Positions 8,725-16,530 of a DNA stretch of 64,000 bases are shown here, in pieces. A program made the translations under genes and the position numbers. The notes below the pieces were generated by a model that searched no databases, was not told the origin of the DNA, and saw nothing but the letters and a program-made list of their open reading frames with translations. Numbering within the stretch: position 1 is the stretch's first letter; each line of letters begins with the position of its first letter. Origin of the DNA: Pseudomonas nitroreducens TX1 (GTDB lineage Bacteria; Pseudomonadota; Gammaproteobacteria; Pseudomonadales; Pseudomonadaceae). The stretch is taken from contig NZ_AMZB01000104.1 in assembly GCF_000313755.1 (NCBI RefSeq), forward strand, positions 24,577 to 88,576, read 5' to 3'.

Positions 8725-9054
8725 TCAGGCCGCGTCGCGCTCGGCGAACACACGGCGGGCGACGCCCAGCGCGGTGGAAGCCGTGGGCCAGCCGGAATAG
8801 AAAGCCAGGTGGGTGATGGCCTCGATCAGCTCCTCGCGGGTCAGGCCGTTGTCCAGCGCCCGGCCCAGGTGGAAATGGAGCTCGTTGGCCTGGTAGCGCG
8901 CCACCAGGCTGGAAACCGTGACCAGGCTACGGTCACGTGGCGAGAGGCCGGGGCGCTCCCAGACATCGCCGAACAGCACCTGGTCGGTGTAGTCGGCCAG
9001 CGCCGGGGCGATGTCGCCGAAAGCCTTGTGGGCGGTGGAGGCTGGTTCGCTCAT
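8725..9054 (-). CDS. Carboxymuconolactone decarboxylase family protein
   Basis: The 109-residue protein is a single all-alpha CMD domain: the core runs LVTVSSLVARYQANELHFHLGRALDNGLTREELIEAITHLAFYSGWP. The AhpD-type CxxC peroxidatic pair is absent, so it resembles PcaC-like decarboxylase relatives rather than alkylhydroperoxidases. It heads the reductase operon, ten bases before the aldo/keto reductase. Similar CMD-AKR-dehydrogenase sets are common in Pseudomonas and thought to handle reactive aldehydes or ketones; this is inferred from context. Confidence 0.85.
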   Translation of the reverse strand: MSEPASTAHKAFGDIAPALADYTDQVLFGDVWERPGLSPRDRSLVTVSSLVARYQANELHFHLGRALDNGLTREELIEAITHLAFYSGWPTASTALGVARRVFAERDAA

Positions 9055-9135
9055 GGTGTGCTCCGCTTCGCTGATGAACTGGGGGCCATGCTAGGCCGTG
9101 CCAGGCCGGTGATTAAGCGGCGAAACGCGCTTGGA

Positions 9136-9190
9136 CCTATGAGGCAACCTCATGAATGCCCCGCCATAACCCAAGAGCCAGGCTCATAGG
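9136..9190 (-). promoter_or_regulatory. LysR-type dyads upstream of the reductase operon
   Basis: ATGAGG-CAA-CCTCAT (9139-9153) is a perfect interrupted palindrome, and CCTATGAG (9136-9143) is repeated in inverted form as CTCATAGG (9183-9190). LysR regulators bind such T-N11-A dyads at paired recognition and activation sites. It lies about 80 bp upstream of the CMD gene. The LysR gene at 5706-6599 is the nearest likely regulator. Confidence 0.45.
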
Positions 9191-9295
9191 CGACTGCGCT
9201 TTTGCCCGTCTAATCACCACGAAAGTCCTTGAGTAAAGTCCATCCCGGACGTTTCACCGGGCAATCCTGCCCTTCCCTCTTCAATAGAGACCCCA

Positions 9296-9447
9296 ATGGA
9301 CCAGCGCACTGGGCCGTAATGGCCTGCAGGTATCGACGCTGGGCCTGGGCTGCCTGGGCCTGGGCTATGGCCACGGGCCGGTGGTCGACCGCCAGGATGG
9401 CATCCGTTTACGCAGGGCCTTCGACAGCGGCGTGACCTTCTTCGGCA
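9296..9447 (+). pseudogene. Aldo/keto reductase remnant (N-terminal about 50 codons)
   Basis: Read in the frame from base 9314 this stretch encodes ALGRNGLQVSTLGLGCLGLG, then YGHGPVVDRQDGIRLRRAFD and SGVTFFGT, the unmistakable first 45-50 residues of an aldo/keto reductase. The first codons (ATGGACCAGCGC, 9296-9307) are in another frame, so about two bases were lost early. After VTFFGT the similarity stops and a REP-like element (9480-9506) follows. The remaining 280 or so residues of the family are absent. It is a decayed gene, not translated as a functional enzyme. Confidence 0.75.
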
Positions 9448-9479
9448 CCGGGCCGCTGACGGGGCCGCCTGGAGAGCCC

Positions 9480-9506
9480 CGCAGGAGCGGACTCCGTCTA
9501 TCCGCA
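9480..9506. repeat. REP-like element, GGAGCGGACTCCGTC type
   Basis: The sequence GCAGGAGCGGACTCCGTCTA matches the core of the paired elements at 47663-47685 and 51922-51947. It lies immediately after the broken aldo/keto reductase and just before the end of the next minus-strand gene. Confidence 0.65.
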
Positions 9507-9509
9507 CAC

Positions 9510-9749
9510 CTAAAGGTCGCTCAGCGCCAGCGGTCGAAACAGCGGCTCGCTGGCCAGCACCTTGATGCCTGCAGGAGAGCTCTCCAGCAGGCGACGCTCA
9601 CTGTCGGCCACCATCAGCTCCAGGCCGTAACCCAGCTCTCCCAGGCAACAGGCGATGCTGGCCACGGCCTCCTTCGCCCAGGGCAGATCGGAATCGAAAT
9701 GGCCGAGCAACTGGCCGTGGCGCTGGATAGTCAGGCGGTACTTGTGCAT
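9510..9749 (-). CDS. Conserved hypothetical protein, 79 residues
   Basis: A small soluble protein beginning MHKYRLTIQRHGQLLGHFDS and ending FRPLALSDL. It has no signal peptide or membrane segment and no motif I recognise. The N-terminal beta-type segment followed by an amphipathic helix (WAKEAVASIACCLGELGYGLEL) looks like a compact alpha/beta domain. Its codon use fits Pseudomonas genes. It is divergent from the MOSC gene at 9882, with about 130 bp between them. The function is unknown. Confidence 0.6.
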   Translation of the reverse strand: MHKYRLTIQRHGQLLGHFDSDLPWAKEAVASIACCLGELGYGLELMVADSERRLLESSPAGIKVLASEPLFRPLALSDL

Positions 9750-9881
9750 GGCGGACTCTCGCGAAATCAAAAGGGGAAACTTACTTTGTATCGAATCGAA
9801 ACCTTGACAGAGCCTACCGTCCTGACGGATTTTGTCCAGGTAGTTTTTGGTCGATACCATTTCCACACCGAGAGTCCCGTC

Positions 9882-10580
9882 ATGAGCCTGCCCGCCGTTT
9901 CCCTCGACGCCCTCCTCACCGGCAAAGCCGTGCCCTTCACTCGCCCGGGCTCGCGCAGCGCCATCGCCAAGCAAGCGCGAGAGGCCCATCTGGCGGTGAC
10001 CACGCTGGGACTGGAGAGCGACGAGCAAGGCGACCTGCGCGTGCACGGCGGCATCGAAAAGGCCATCCACCACTACCCCCGCGAGCACTACGCCGCCTGG
10101 GTCGCCGAACTCGGCGAACACCCCCTGCTGTGCCAGCCCGGCGCGTTCGGCGAGAACTTCAGCACCACCGGCTGGACCGAAGCGGACCTCTGCCTGGGCG
10201 ACCGCATCCGCGCCGGCACGGCCTTGCTGGAGGTGTCCCAGGGGCGCATGCCCTGCTGGAAGCTCAACGACCGTTTCGACGTAGCGCAAATGGCCCTGCG
10301 GGTGCAGGAATCGGGGCGCACCGGCTGGTATTACCGCGTGCTGGAGGAAGGCATGGTGGCCGCCGGAGCGATACTGGAACTGGTCGAGCGCCCCCATGCC
10401 GAGTGGTCGCTGCAGCGGCTATCCGCCGTGCTGTTCGACAAGCGCGTGGACGTCGACGTCCTGCGCGAATGCCTGGAACTGCCGTTGCCGCCGAACTGGC
10501 GCCGCACCCTGTCGCGTCGCCTGGAGAACGGCGCGGTGGAAGACTGGAGCCCGCGCCTGGAAGGCAGCCCGAAGGCCTGA
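9882..10580 (+). CDS. MOSC domain-containing protein (YiiM-like)
   Basis: The 232-residue protein has a MOSC domain (about 20-160), the fold shared with the C-terminus of molybdenum cofactor sulfurase, with the conserved HGGIEKAIHHYPREHY and SQGRMPCWKLNDRF segments; the cysteine in MPCWK is the presumed sulfur or Moco-contact residue. A 3-alpha helical domain follows, as in YiiM, which reduces N-hydroxylated purines with the molybdenum cofactor. YiiM relatives work with molybdenum cofactor in detoxifying N-hydroxy compounds. ATG 9882 starts the family-typical N-terminus. It is convergent with the DMT transporter, one base apart. Confidence 0.8.
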   Translation: MSLPAVSLDALLTGKAVPFTRPGSRSAIAKQAREAHLAVTTLGLESDEQGDLRVHGGIEKAIHHYPREHYAAWVAELGEHPLLCQPGAFGENFSTTGWTEADLCLGDRIRAGTALLEVSQGRMPCWKLNDRFDVAQMALRVQESGRTGWYYRVLEEGMVAAGAILELVERPHAEWSLQRLSAVLFDKRVDVDVLRECLELPLPPNWRRTLSRRLENGAVEDWSPRLEGSPKA

Positions 10581-10581
10581 C

Positions 10582-11532
10582 TCAGGACTCCACGGCGCGC
10601 GCCGGAACCTCTGCCGGCGCACGGTGCAGACCGATGGCCCAGAGCACGCCGACGGTCAGCAGAGCGATGGCCAGCGCCTCCACCGGGCCGGGCAGCCGCT
10701 GCTCGTTGAGGTAGGCGTAGGCGCAGGCGAACAGTGTTTCGAAGACGATCAGTTGGCCGCCGAGGCTCATCGGCAGGCGGCGCGTCGCCGCGTTCCACAG
10801 TCCATTGGCGACCCACGAGCCGAAGATGGCAAGGAACAGCGAGACCCAGAGGAACACCATCCAGCGCTCCGCGGAGATGCCGGTCGGCACCGCCTGCGGC
10901 GCGATCAGCACACCCACGCCCGCCAGCACCAGGGCCATCACCCCTGTCACCACGCCGATCAGGGTCGACCACTCGTGGCTGTTGAAGTGGCTGGCCTTGA
11001 GGTAACGCGCATTGGCGGTGGCATACCAGGACCAGCACAGCACCGCCGAAAAGCCACACACGATGCCGAGGAGGCGCTCGCCCGCCGTGCTGCCGGCGGC
11101 CATCAGCGCCGACGGATCGAGGTTGATGCAGAGAATGCCCAGCGCGACCAGCGCCAGCGGCATCTTCATCCGCGACAGCGGCAGCGAGTCGTGCTCCGAA
11201 CGGCTGCGGTAGCTGATCGCCAGCGGCATGATGCCATTGATCAGCGAGGCCGCCGCCACCCCGGCGAACTGCACCGCGGCCGAGAGCAGCGCGAAATACA
11301 GCAGGTTGCCTGCCAGGGACAGGCGGATAAGCATCGACAGGTCCTCACGGCTGACCCGGCGCAGCAGGCCCAGTGCCACCGGCAAGGCAATCAGCAGCGA
11401 GATGGCGCCATACAGCGCAAAGCGCACGGAACTGATCAGCAGCGGGTTGAATTCCGGCACCAGCGACGGCGCGAGGATCACCCCACCCCAGATTGCCCCT
11501 GCCATGCCTGCGTAGACCACCCCGCGTTTCAT
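10582..11532 (-). CDS. DMT-superfamily (EamA) transporter
   Basis: This inner-membrane protein (about 316 residues) has roughly ten hydrophobic helices arranged as two EamA repeats. The first begins VVYAGMAGAIWGGVILAPSLV and the second near LLGIVCGFSAVLCWSWYATANARYL. Members export or import amino acids and metabolites; the substrate here is unknown. ATG 11532 has GAGG eight bases upstream; longer starts at 11565 or 11628 are less likely. It is divergent from the LysR gene at 11669, which probably regulates it, since LysR-DMT exporter pairs are common. Confidence 0.8.
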   Translation of the reverse strand: MKRGVVYAGMAGAIWGGVILAPSLVPEFNPLLISSVRFALYGAISLLIALPVALGLLRRVSREDLSMLIRLSLAGNLLYFALLSAAVQFAGVAAASLINGIMPLAISYRSRSEHDSLPLSRMKMPLALVALGILCINLDPSALMAAGSTAGERLLGIVCGFSAVLCWSWYATANARYLKASHFNSHEWSTLIGVVTGVMALVLAGVGVLIAPQAVPTGISAERWMVFLWVSLFLAIFGSWVANGLWNAATRRLPMSLGGQLIVFETLFACAYAYLNEQRLPGPVEALAIALLTVGVLWAIGLHRAPAEVPARAVES

Positions 11533-11657
11533 TCCAGCAACCTCGATACTTCGGTGAATGCCCATAAAGAGCCGCCACGGTAGCCGTTGTGATAGGTTCT
11601 GACCAAGGATAAATCCGCACCAGGACATTCCCTGCAGGAATGCCTCGGACCTTCACC

Positions 11658-11671
11658 GGAGAGCCGTCATC
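11658..11671 (+). promoter_or_regulatory. Ribosome-binding site that points to an ATC start codon
   Basis: GGAGA (11658-11662) stands six bases before ATC (11669-11671). The reading frame is open from 11603, after a TGA at 11600, and contains no ATG, GTG or TTG before the helix-turn-helix. The Shine-Dalgarno spacing is ideal for a start at ATC, which replaces the ATG expected before SRYLRTLPPLETLIAFEAV. Confidence 0.6.
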
Positions 11672-12583
11672 AGCCGTTACCTGCGCACCCTGCCGCCCCT
11701 GGAAACCCTCATCGCCTTCGAGGCCGTCGGCCGCTATGGCAGCTTCACCCAGGCCGCTACCGAGCTGTTCCTCACCCAGAGTGCGGTGAGCAAGCAGATG
11801 CGCGCCCTGGAAGACAGCCTCAAGGTGCCGCTATTCGAGCGCAAACCCCGCGGCGTCACCCTCACCGCCGCCGGTGTCGAGCTGCTGGGCACCGTTGACA
11901 TGCTCCTCGACCGCCTGCAGCACAGCGTGCGGCGCATCCGCAACGTGCACCAGAGCAACGCCGTGTCGGTACTGGCGACCCATGCCATGGCGCAGTTCTG
12001 GCTGTTCCCCAAGCTGATCGAGTTCAACAAGGCGCATCCGGGCATTGCGGTGCACGTTCACGCAATCAACGAGATGGACGAGGCGAGCCTGGTGGATTTC
12101 GACCTGGGCATCCTCTACGGCGCGGGCGACTGGACCACGCTGGACAGCCGCTTCGTGCTGCCGGAAGTGGTCTACCCCGTTGCCCGGCCGGACTTCGATG
12201 CCTCCCGCATCACCACCCTGGACCAGCTCGCCGCTGCCCCGCTGGTGCAGCTGGATACCTCGGCCTGGAGCTGCCTGGACTGGCACGACTGGTTCGGCCA
12301 CTTCGGCAAGGACTATCAGCCGGCGGAGAGCGACCCGGTGTTCAACCAGCTCACCCTCGCCTACCGCGCCGTGCAGCAGGGCATGGGCATCGGCCTGGCC
12401 TGGGGTTTCATGGCCGACGAAGCCGTGGCCAATGGCGAGATGCAACGGGTGACCGATCTGGCCATGGTCACCGAGCGTGGCGAATACCTGGTGTCCCTGC
12501 GCCACCGCCAGCTGTCACCGGCGGCGAAGCTGTTCCATGACTGGCTGCTGGAATCACTGGGGCTGGGCGAAACGACCGCGTAA
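11669..12583 (+). CDS. LysR-family regulator of the GcvA group, apparently starting at ATC
   Basis: The 304-residue product has a complete winged HTH (LPPLETLIAFEAVGRYGSFT, then TQSAVSKQMRALE) and a GcvA-type effector domain. The first canonical start codon downstream (ATG 11786) falls after the HTH and would give a protein unable to bind DNA. The only start that keeps the domain and fits the ribosome-binding site is ATC 11669. Either translation starts inefficiently at AUC or a point mutation destroyed the ATG. The rest of the gene is intact. Its 3' end overlaps the convergent HIT gene by 30 bp. Likely target: the divergent DMT transporter. Confidence 0.75.
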   Translation: MSRYLRTLPPLETLIAFEAVGRYGSFTQAATELFLTQSAVSKQMRALEDSLKVPLFERKPRGVTLTAAGVELLGTVDMLLDRLQHSVRRIRNVHQSNAVSVLATHAMAQFWLFPKLIEFNKAHPGIAVHVHAINEMDEASLVDFDLGILYGAGDWTTLDSRFVLPEVVYPVARPDFDASRITTLDQLAAAPLVQLDTSAWSCLDWHDWFGHFGKDYQPAESDPVFNQLTLAYRAVQQGMGIGLAWGFMADEAVANGEMQRVTDLAMVTERGEYLVSLRHRQLSPAAKLFHDWLLESLGLGETTA

Positions 12584-13045
12584 CCAGTCGATCACCTGCT
12601 CGACCGATGGCCCCTGCACGGCGGGCGGCACGGGCGCTTCGCCGAATTCGCGCCAGACGAACAGGGTCAGTTCGGCGCCGTCGGTCTGGGTGGCGGCGTC
12701 TTCGACATGAGCGAACCGAGTCAGCGAGCGATAGCGCGCATCGGCCCAGAACAATTCCTCTACCCAGGCGTATACCGGGATGAAATGGAAGTGGATGGGG
12801 AAGCCTGGCGAATGCCCGAAGCGGCCGATGTACAGCCATTTGGGTTGCAGTGTCTCTTCGAGGATGCATTGGACTTTCGCCATCAACACGCCCATTTCCG
12901 CCAGTGCGGATTCCGGCAGGTCGGCCAGGGACTCCACCGGCTGCTTCGAGCCGAGCATCAGGTAGCCCGGCAAGGCGGACGCCAGATGGTGGTTGAGCAG
13001 CCAGTGCTCGGTCTGGTGGATGATGCGGGTGGCAGGAATCTGCAT
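12554..13045 (-). CDS. HIT-family protein
   Basis: This 163-residue cytoplasmic protein carries a histidine-triad-type nucleotide-binding domain. The N-terminal half (ATRIIHQTEHWLLNHHLASALPGYLMLGSK) matches HIT proteins, and the active-site strand reads PIHFHFIPVY, a variant of HxHxH. HIT proteins hydrolyse or transfer nucleotide phosphoesters or phosphoramidates. The C-terminal 55 residues extend beyond the core domain. It overlaps the convergent LysR gene by 30 bp. The substrate is unknown. Confidence 0.75.
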   Translation of the reverse strand: MQIPATRIIHQTEHWLLNHHLASALPGYLMLGSKQPVESLADLPESALAEMGVLMAKVQCILEETLQPKWLYIGRFGHSPGFPIHFHFIPVYAWVEELFWADARYRSLTRFAHVEDAATQTDGAELTLFVWREFGEAPVPPAVQGPSVEQVIDWLRGRFAQPQ

Positions 13046-13093
13046 TGACTGTCGTCCAGCACAAACGGGACGCCAGCCTAGCAGACCGAAACC

Positions 13094-13783
13094 TCAGGCA
13101 AGCGCGACCCAACCGCGGAAGGCGAAGCCGACATAGAAGGCCTCGATGCGGCTGAAGCCGGCCTCCCAGAGCAGCGCTTCGTCCTGCTCGGGTGTGAGGA
13201 TGTTCAGGTGCGCATCCACGGCACCGCGAGCCTGCTGCGCATGGGCGGGTTCCATGCCGGCGCTGACAGCGAACTCGGCATAGCGCGACAGCCAGCGCGC
13301 CCGCCCGCCAGCGCCTTGCGGTACGCAAAGATGTGCCATGACGAAGGCAGAGCCTGGCCTGAGCCGGGAGTGGATCTCCCGCAGCACCCGCAGGCGCTCC
13401 GGCTCGGGCAGGAAGTGCAAGGTCAGCAGGCAGGCACCGCCGTCGAACGGGCCCTCTGGCGCGTCTTCAATATAGCCCTGCAGCAGGTCGGCACGCTGGG
13501 TGTCCGGCCCAAGCATCTGAGCCGCCACCGCGAGCATCTCGGCGGAAGGGTCGACGCCAGTGAAGCGCCAGGCTGGCTGGGCCTCGGCGAAGGCTCGCAA
13601 CTCCATACCGCCGCCCGCGCCAAGCACCAGCAAATGGCCGTCGTGCGGGGCCTGCTCGGCCAGCAGGATCGCCGCCATGCGGTGCAGATCGAACAGGCCG
13701 GGCACGAATCGCGGCGGGTTTTCCGCGTAGCGCGCGGCGGCGTCGGGGTCGTGGAAAGGGGCCATCAGTTCGGAGTGGTTCAT
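13094..13783 (-). CDS. Class I SAM-dependent methyltransferase
   Basis: The 229-residue protein has a Rossmann-type methyltransferase fold. Motif I is LLVLGAGGGMELRAFA, the acidic residue of strand 2 lies in FTGVDPSAEML, and motif IV is in GPFDGGACLLTLHFLPEPE. The acceptor is not evident from sequence. It follows the DUF1360-like membrane gene by 17 bp on the same strand, and both lie behind the promoter with a palindrome at 14231-14243, so they are probably one transcription unit regulated by the adjacent Rrf2 protein. Confidence 0.85.
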   Translation of the reverse strand: MNHSELMAPFHDPDAAARYAENPPRFVPGLFDLHRMAAILLAEQAPHDGHLLVLGAGGGMELRAFAEAQPAWRFTGVDPSAEMLAVAAQMLGPDTQRADLLQGYIEDAPEGPFDGGACLLTLHFLPEPERLRVLREIHSRLRPGSAFVMAHLCVPQGAGGRARWLSRYAEFAVSAGMEPAHAQQARGAVDAHLNILTPEQDEALLWEAGFSRIEAFYVGFAFRGWVALA

Positions 13784-13800
13784 GCAGATTCCCTTGCGTT

Positions 13801-14187
13801 TCACTCGCCAGCGAACAGCTTCTTCAGCTCCCGCTCGCTCACGGCCTTGGCCATGGCGGTGAGGAACACCTTGAACAGCAGCCCGCAGAACATCGCGGTC
13901 AGGGCGATGGTGAAGAAGGTCGCCACCAGCCAGTCCACCGGCGCCCAGCCACTGGCGATCACTACCGGACGGTAGACCAGGGTGCCGGCGATCACCACCC
14001 AGTGGCTGAAGCAATAGAAGCATTGGAAGAGGTGGCCGACCTGCGGGTGGACTTTCCAGGCCAGCGCGCGCAACGGCGCGAACAGTTCGGTCTGGGTGAC
14101 GGTCATGGACAGGGCGGAGGCGGCAATCGCCAGCGCAAGGCAGATCCACAGCGCGCCGGCCAGCGGCGAGTTCAAGAGATCGATCAT
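13801..14187 (-). CDS. DUF1360-like small inner-membrane protein
   Basis: A 128-residue membrane protein with three hydrophobic segments and the motif FQCFYCFSHWVV between the first and second, a Cys-x-x-Cys-x-Ser-x-Trp pattern typical of DUF1360 proteins. The function of the family is unknown. The gene is first in a two-gene unit with the methyltransferase and lies 115 bp downstream of the Rrf2 regulator gene, from which it is separated by a good promoter containing a palindrome. A redox or metal role for the cysteine motif is only a guess. Confidence 0.65.
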   Translation of the reverse strand: MIDLLNSPLAGALWICLALAIAASALSMTVTQTELFAPLRALAWKVHPQVGHLFQCFYCFSHWVVIAGTLVYRPVVIASGWAPVDWLVATFFTIALTAMFCGLLFKVFLTAMAKAVSERELKKLFAGE

Positions 14188-14230
14188 GGGTGGGCTCCTG
14201 AGGATTGCGAAAAAGCTTTGAATATCTCGC

Positions 14231-14267
14231 TACTTTTAAAGTAACTTGATTAAACACACAGGGTCAA
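14231..14267 (-). promoter_or_regulatory. Promoter with a palindrome over the -10 box, likely Rrf2 operator
   Basis: On the minus strand TTGACC (14267-14262) is followed 18 bases later by TACTTT. The -10 box is part of the perfect palindrome TACTTTTAAAGTA (14231-14243). A repressor bound there would block RNA polymerase. The Rrf2 gene next door is the obvious candidate; this is inference from position and symmetry. Confidence 0.55.
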
Positions 14268-14302
14268 CGCCAGTCATCGACCGGCATTTCAGCCAGCAAC
14301 CA

Positions 14303-14734
14303 TCAGTGGTTTTTCGGGTAGAGCGCGGTGAAGCGTTCGGCGAGATCGGCCAGGGACACGGCACCCAGTCGCTCCAGGAGGATGGCGGTGGCCTGTTCCA
14401 TGGCGTCCTGCAGCGCATCATTGACCACCTTTTCCACCAGGCAGTCCGGATGCACGTTGTCGAAGCCCATCGCGAACAGGCGCTCGCTGCCCACCGCGCG
14501 GTAGACATCCAGCAGCGTGACCTGGGCCAGGTCGCAGTCCAGCGTCCATCCGCCGCCATGGCCCTTCTCAGAGCGCACGTAGCCGGCCTCGCGCAGGCCG
14601 CCCATGGTCCGCCGCACCACGGCCGGGTTGGTGCCGAGCATCTGGGCGATGCGCTCGGAGGTCACGGGCTGGTCGTCGCGGGCCATGTGCAGCAGCACGT
14701 GGAGCATGCGCGAGAGGCGGCTGTCGGTTCGCAC
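14303..14734 (-). CDS. Rrf2-family transcriptional regulator (YwnA-like)
   Basis: The 143-residue regulator has the N-terminal winged HTH of Rrf2 proteins (LSRMLHVLLHMARDDQPVTSERIAQMLGTNPAVVRRTMGGLREAGYV) with the following SEKGHGGGWTL wing. The three clustered cysteines that hold the iron-sulfur cluster in IscR and NsrR are missing; only two scattered cysteines are present, so it groups with cluster-free YwnA-like members. It sits upstream of, and on the same strand as, the DUF1360/methyltransferase pair, and is divergent from the GNAT gene. Confidence 0.85.
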   Translation of the reverse strand: MRTDSRLSRMLHVLLHMARDDQPVTSERIAQMLGTNPAVVRRTMGGLREAGYVRSEKGHGGGWTLDCDLAQVTLLDVYRAVGSERLFAMGFDNVHPDCLVEKVVNDALQDAMEQATAILLERLGAVSLADLAERFTALYPKNH

Positions 14735-14878
14735 GGCGGGGTCTCGAAGGTGGAGGCGCCTGCATCATCGCACCCGGCCCAGGCGCGGTTCAAACCCGCC
14801 TGCCACTGGCATTGCCACGGGAATGGGCGACAATGGCGGTCATCCACCCTCTTCCGCCTCGCCGCGAGCCTCCCGACC

Positions 14879-15382
14879 ATGAACGACCTGTCCATCCAAC
14901 TGGTGCAGACCGGCCCTGAACACCAGGACCTGATCCGCAACCTCTACCAGTACTACGCCTACGAGTCGTCGGACTGGGAGGACGAGGACGTGGAGGTCGA
15001 CGGCCGCTTCTACATCCACGAGGAGCACCTGGCGCGCTACTGGAGCGAGCCGGAGTGGAGCGCCAACCTGATCCTCGCCGACGGTTTCATCGCCGGCTTC
15101 CTGTTGGTGGAGGGCAGCGAACTGCCGGGTATCGACGCGTTGGAGCTGTCGGACCTTTTCGTGCTGAAGAAGTACCGTCGCAGAGGGATTGGCCGTGCCC
15201 TGGCCAACCAGGTGCTGCTGGGCAATCCCGGCCCCTGGCTGGTGCGTTTCTACGCTCAGGACGAGGTGGCGGCGGCCTTCTGGAAAGCGGTGTTCGCCGA
15301 CCTGCCGCGCCCGGTGCAGAGTGTCGAGCCAGGCGACGATCCACAGCTGGTGAGCTACCTGATCAGCCCGGCCACGCACTGA
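14879..15382 (+). CDS. GNAT-family N-acetyltransferase
   Basis: This 167-residue cytoplasmic enzyme has the GNAT fold. The acetyl-CoA-binding motif A is LSDLFVLKKYRRRGIGRALANQVL, containing R-R-x-G-I-G, and motif B follows in FYAQDEVAAAFWKAVF. The acidic N-terminal half (YESSDWEDEDVEVDG) is typical of a subgroup found widely in Pseudomonas. The acceptor is unknown. It is divergent from the Rrf2 gene and followed by an NTF2-like gene after 109 bp. Confidence 0.8.
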   Translation: MNDLSIQLVQTGPEHQDLIRNLYQYYAYESSDWEDEDVEVDGRFYIHEEHLARYWSEPEWSANLILADGFIAGFLLVEGSELPGIDALELSDLFVLKKYRRRGIGRALANQVLLGNPGPWLVRFYAQDEVAAAFWKAVFADLPRPVQSVEPGDDPQLVSYLISPATH

Positions 15383-15491
15383 AAACCCTGTACGCCAGGA
15401 TCAGTCTTCTGTCATTTCCGATCATTGAGCGCGCTGCCGGACCGGCCGTATCGTCCTGAGTGAACAACAAGAACTCTCAAGAGGTATTCCC

Positions 15492-15935
15492 GTGACCGCA
15501 TTGAACCTGCACCCCCAGGCCGCCGCTTCGCAGGCCAGCTGGCACCAGATGGTGGCCGCCAGGAATCTGTCCAACCTGCCGCAACTGCTGGCACCCAACG
15601 CGGTGTTCCGCTCGCCCATGGCGCACTCGCCCTACCCCGGCGCCCCGGTGGTCTCGACCATCCTCAACACCGTGCTGCAAGTGTTCGATAACTTCACCTA
15701 CCACCGCGAACTGGCCACCGGCGACGGCCTGACCGTGGTGCTGGAGTTCAGCGCCACGGTGAACGGCAAGGACCTCAAGGGCATCGACATGATCCGCTTC
15801 GACGAAGACGGCAAGATCGTCGAGTTCGAAGTGATGGTCCGCCCGCTCAGCGGCCTGCAGGCGCTGGGCGAGGAAATGGGCCGGCGCCTGGCGCCCTACC
15901 TCGCGGCCGCCAAGGCGCAGACCGCCAAGAGCTGA
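15492..15935 (+). CDS. NTF2-like (SnoaL-fold) protein
   Basis: The 147-residue protein is a single nuclear-transport-factor-2-like domain with the pattern WHQMVAARNLSNLPQLLAPNAVFRSP near the N-terminus and GIDMIRFDEDGKIVEFEVMVRPLSG near the C-terminus. Such cone-shaped domains act as small-molecule isomerases, hydrolases or binding proteins; no catalytic residue set identifies this one. It starts with GTG, with GAGG seven bases upstream. It stands alone before the thioredoxin-like gene. Confidence 0.8.
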   Translation: MTALNLHPQAAASQASWHQMVAARNLSNLPQLLAPNAVFRSPMAHSPYPGAPVVSTILNTVLQVFDNFTYHRELATGDGLTVVLEFSATVNGKDLKGIDMIRFDEDGKIVEFEVMVRPLSGLQALGEEMGRRLAPYLAAAKAQTAKS

Positions 15936-15993
15936 TTGCCCGCCACGGGGATTTCTGCTGGGATGAGCCATCACCCGTTTCAAGGAAATCCCC

Positions 15994-16506
15994 ATGGCCT
16001 CCTATGAGGAACTCTTCTCCATCGGCGAAGGCTTCGACGCCTTCGTCGCCCACGGCCTGCCCGGCGAGATCGCCGGCGTGCGCACGGTCCAGCAGTTGCT
16101 GGCCGAGCCCGGCACGATCAGCGCCGATACCCTGCGCCGCATCCAGGCCGTCGAGGGCCGCTACCGCCTGCTGATCGCCGGCGAGATGTGGTGCCCGGAC
16201 TGCCAGATCAACGTTACCGTGATGGACCACCTGCAACGCCTGCAACCGCGCGTGGAACTGGCGGTGATCACCAAGGGCCGTGCCGAGGATGACCTGCGCG
16301 AGCGCATGGAACTGGATCGCATCCTGATCCCGGTGGCGCTGGTGCTCGATGGCGACTTCCAGCCGGTGGGGCGTTTCATCGAACGACCGCAGGACGTGGT
16401 GGCGGGTGGTGATGCGCTCAAGCCCGCCTACCGTGCTGGCGAGTATCTGGAGAGCACACTGCTCGATCTGCTCGATCTGTTCGAGAGAGCCGAAGGCCGC
16501 GCCTGA
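15994..16506 (+). CDS. Thioredoxin-family protein with CPDC active site
   Basis: The 170-residue cytoplasmic protein resembles thioredoxin-like proteins with the redox motif EMWCPDCQIN (Cys-Pro-Asp-Cys) at about residue 67-70. A helical N-terminal extension precedes the fold, and the C-terminus has ILIPVALVLDGDFQPVGRF with the conserved cis-proline region. No signal peptide is present. The substrate is unknown. It is followed by REP elements and a shared terminator. Confidence 0.8.
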   Translation: MASYEELFSIGEGFDAFVAHGLPGEIAGVRTVQQLLAEPGTISADTLRRIQAVEGRYRLLIAGEMWCPDCQINVTVMDHLQRLQPRVELAVITKGRAEDDLRERMELDRILIPVALVLDGDFQPVGRFIERPQDVVAGGDALKPAYRAGEYLESTLLDLLDLFERAEGRA

Positions 16507-16530
16507 GGAGCAAGGTGGTGATCTGAACCT

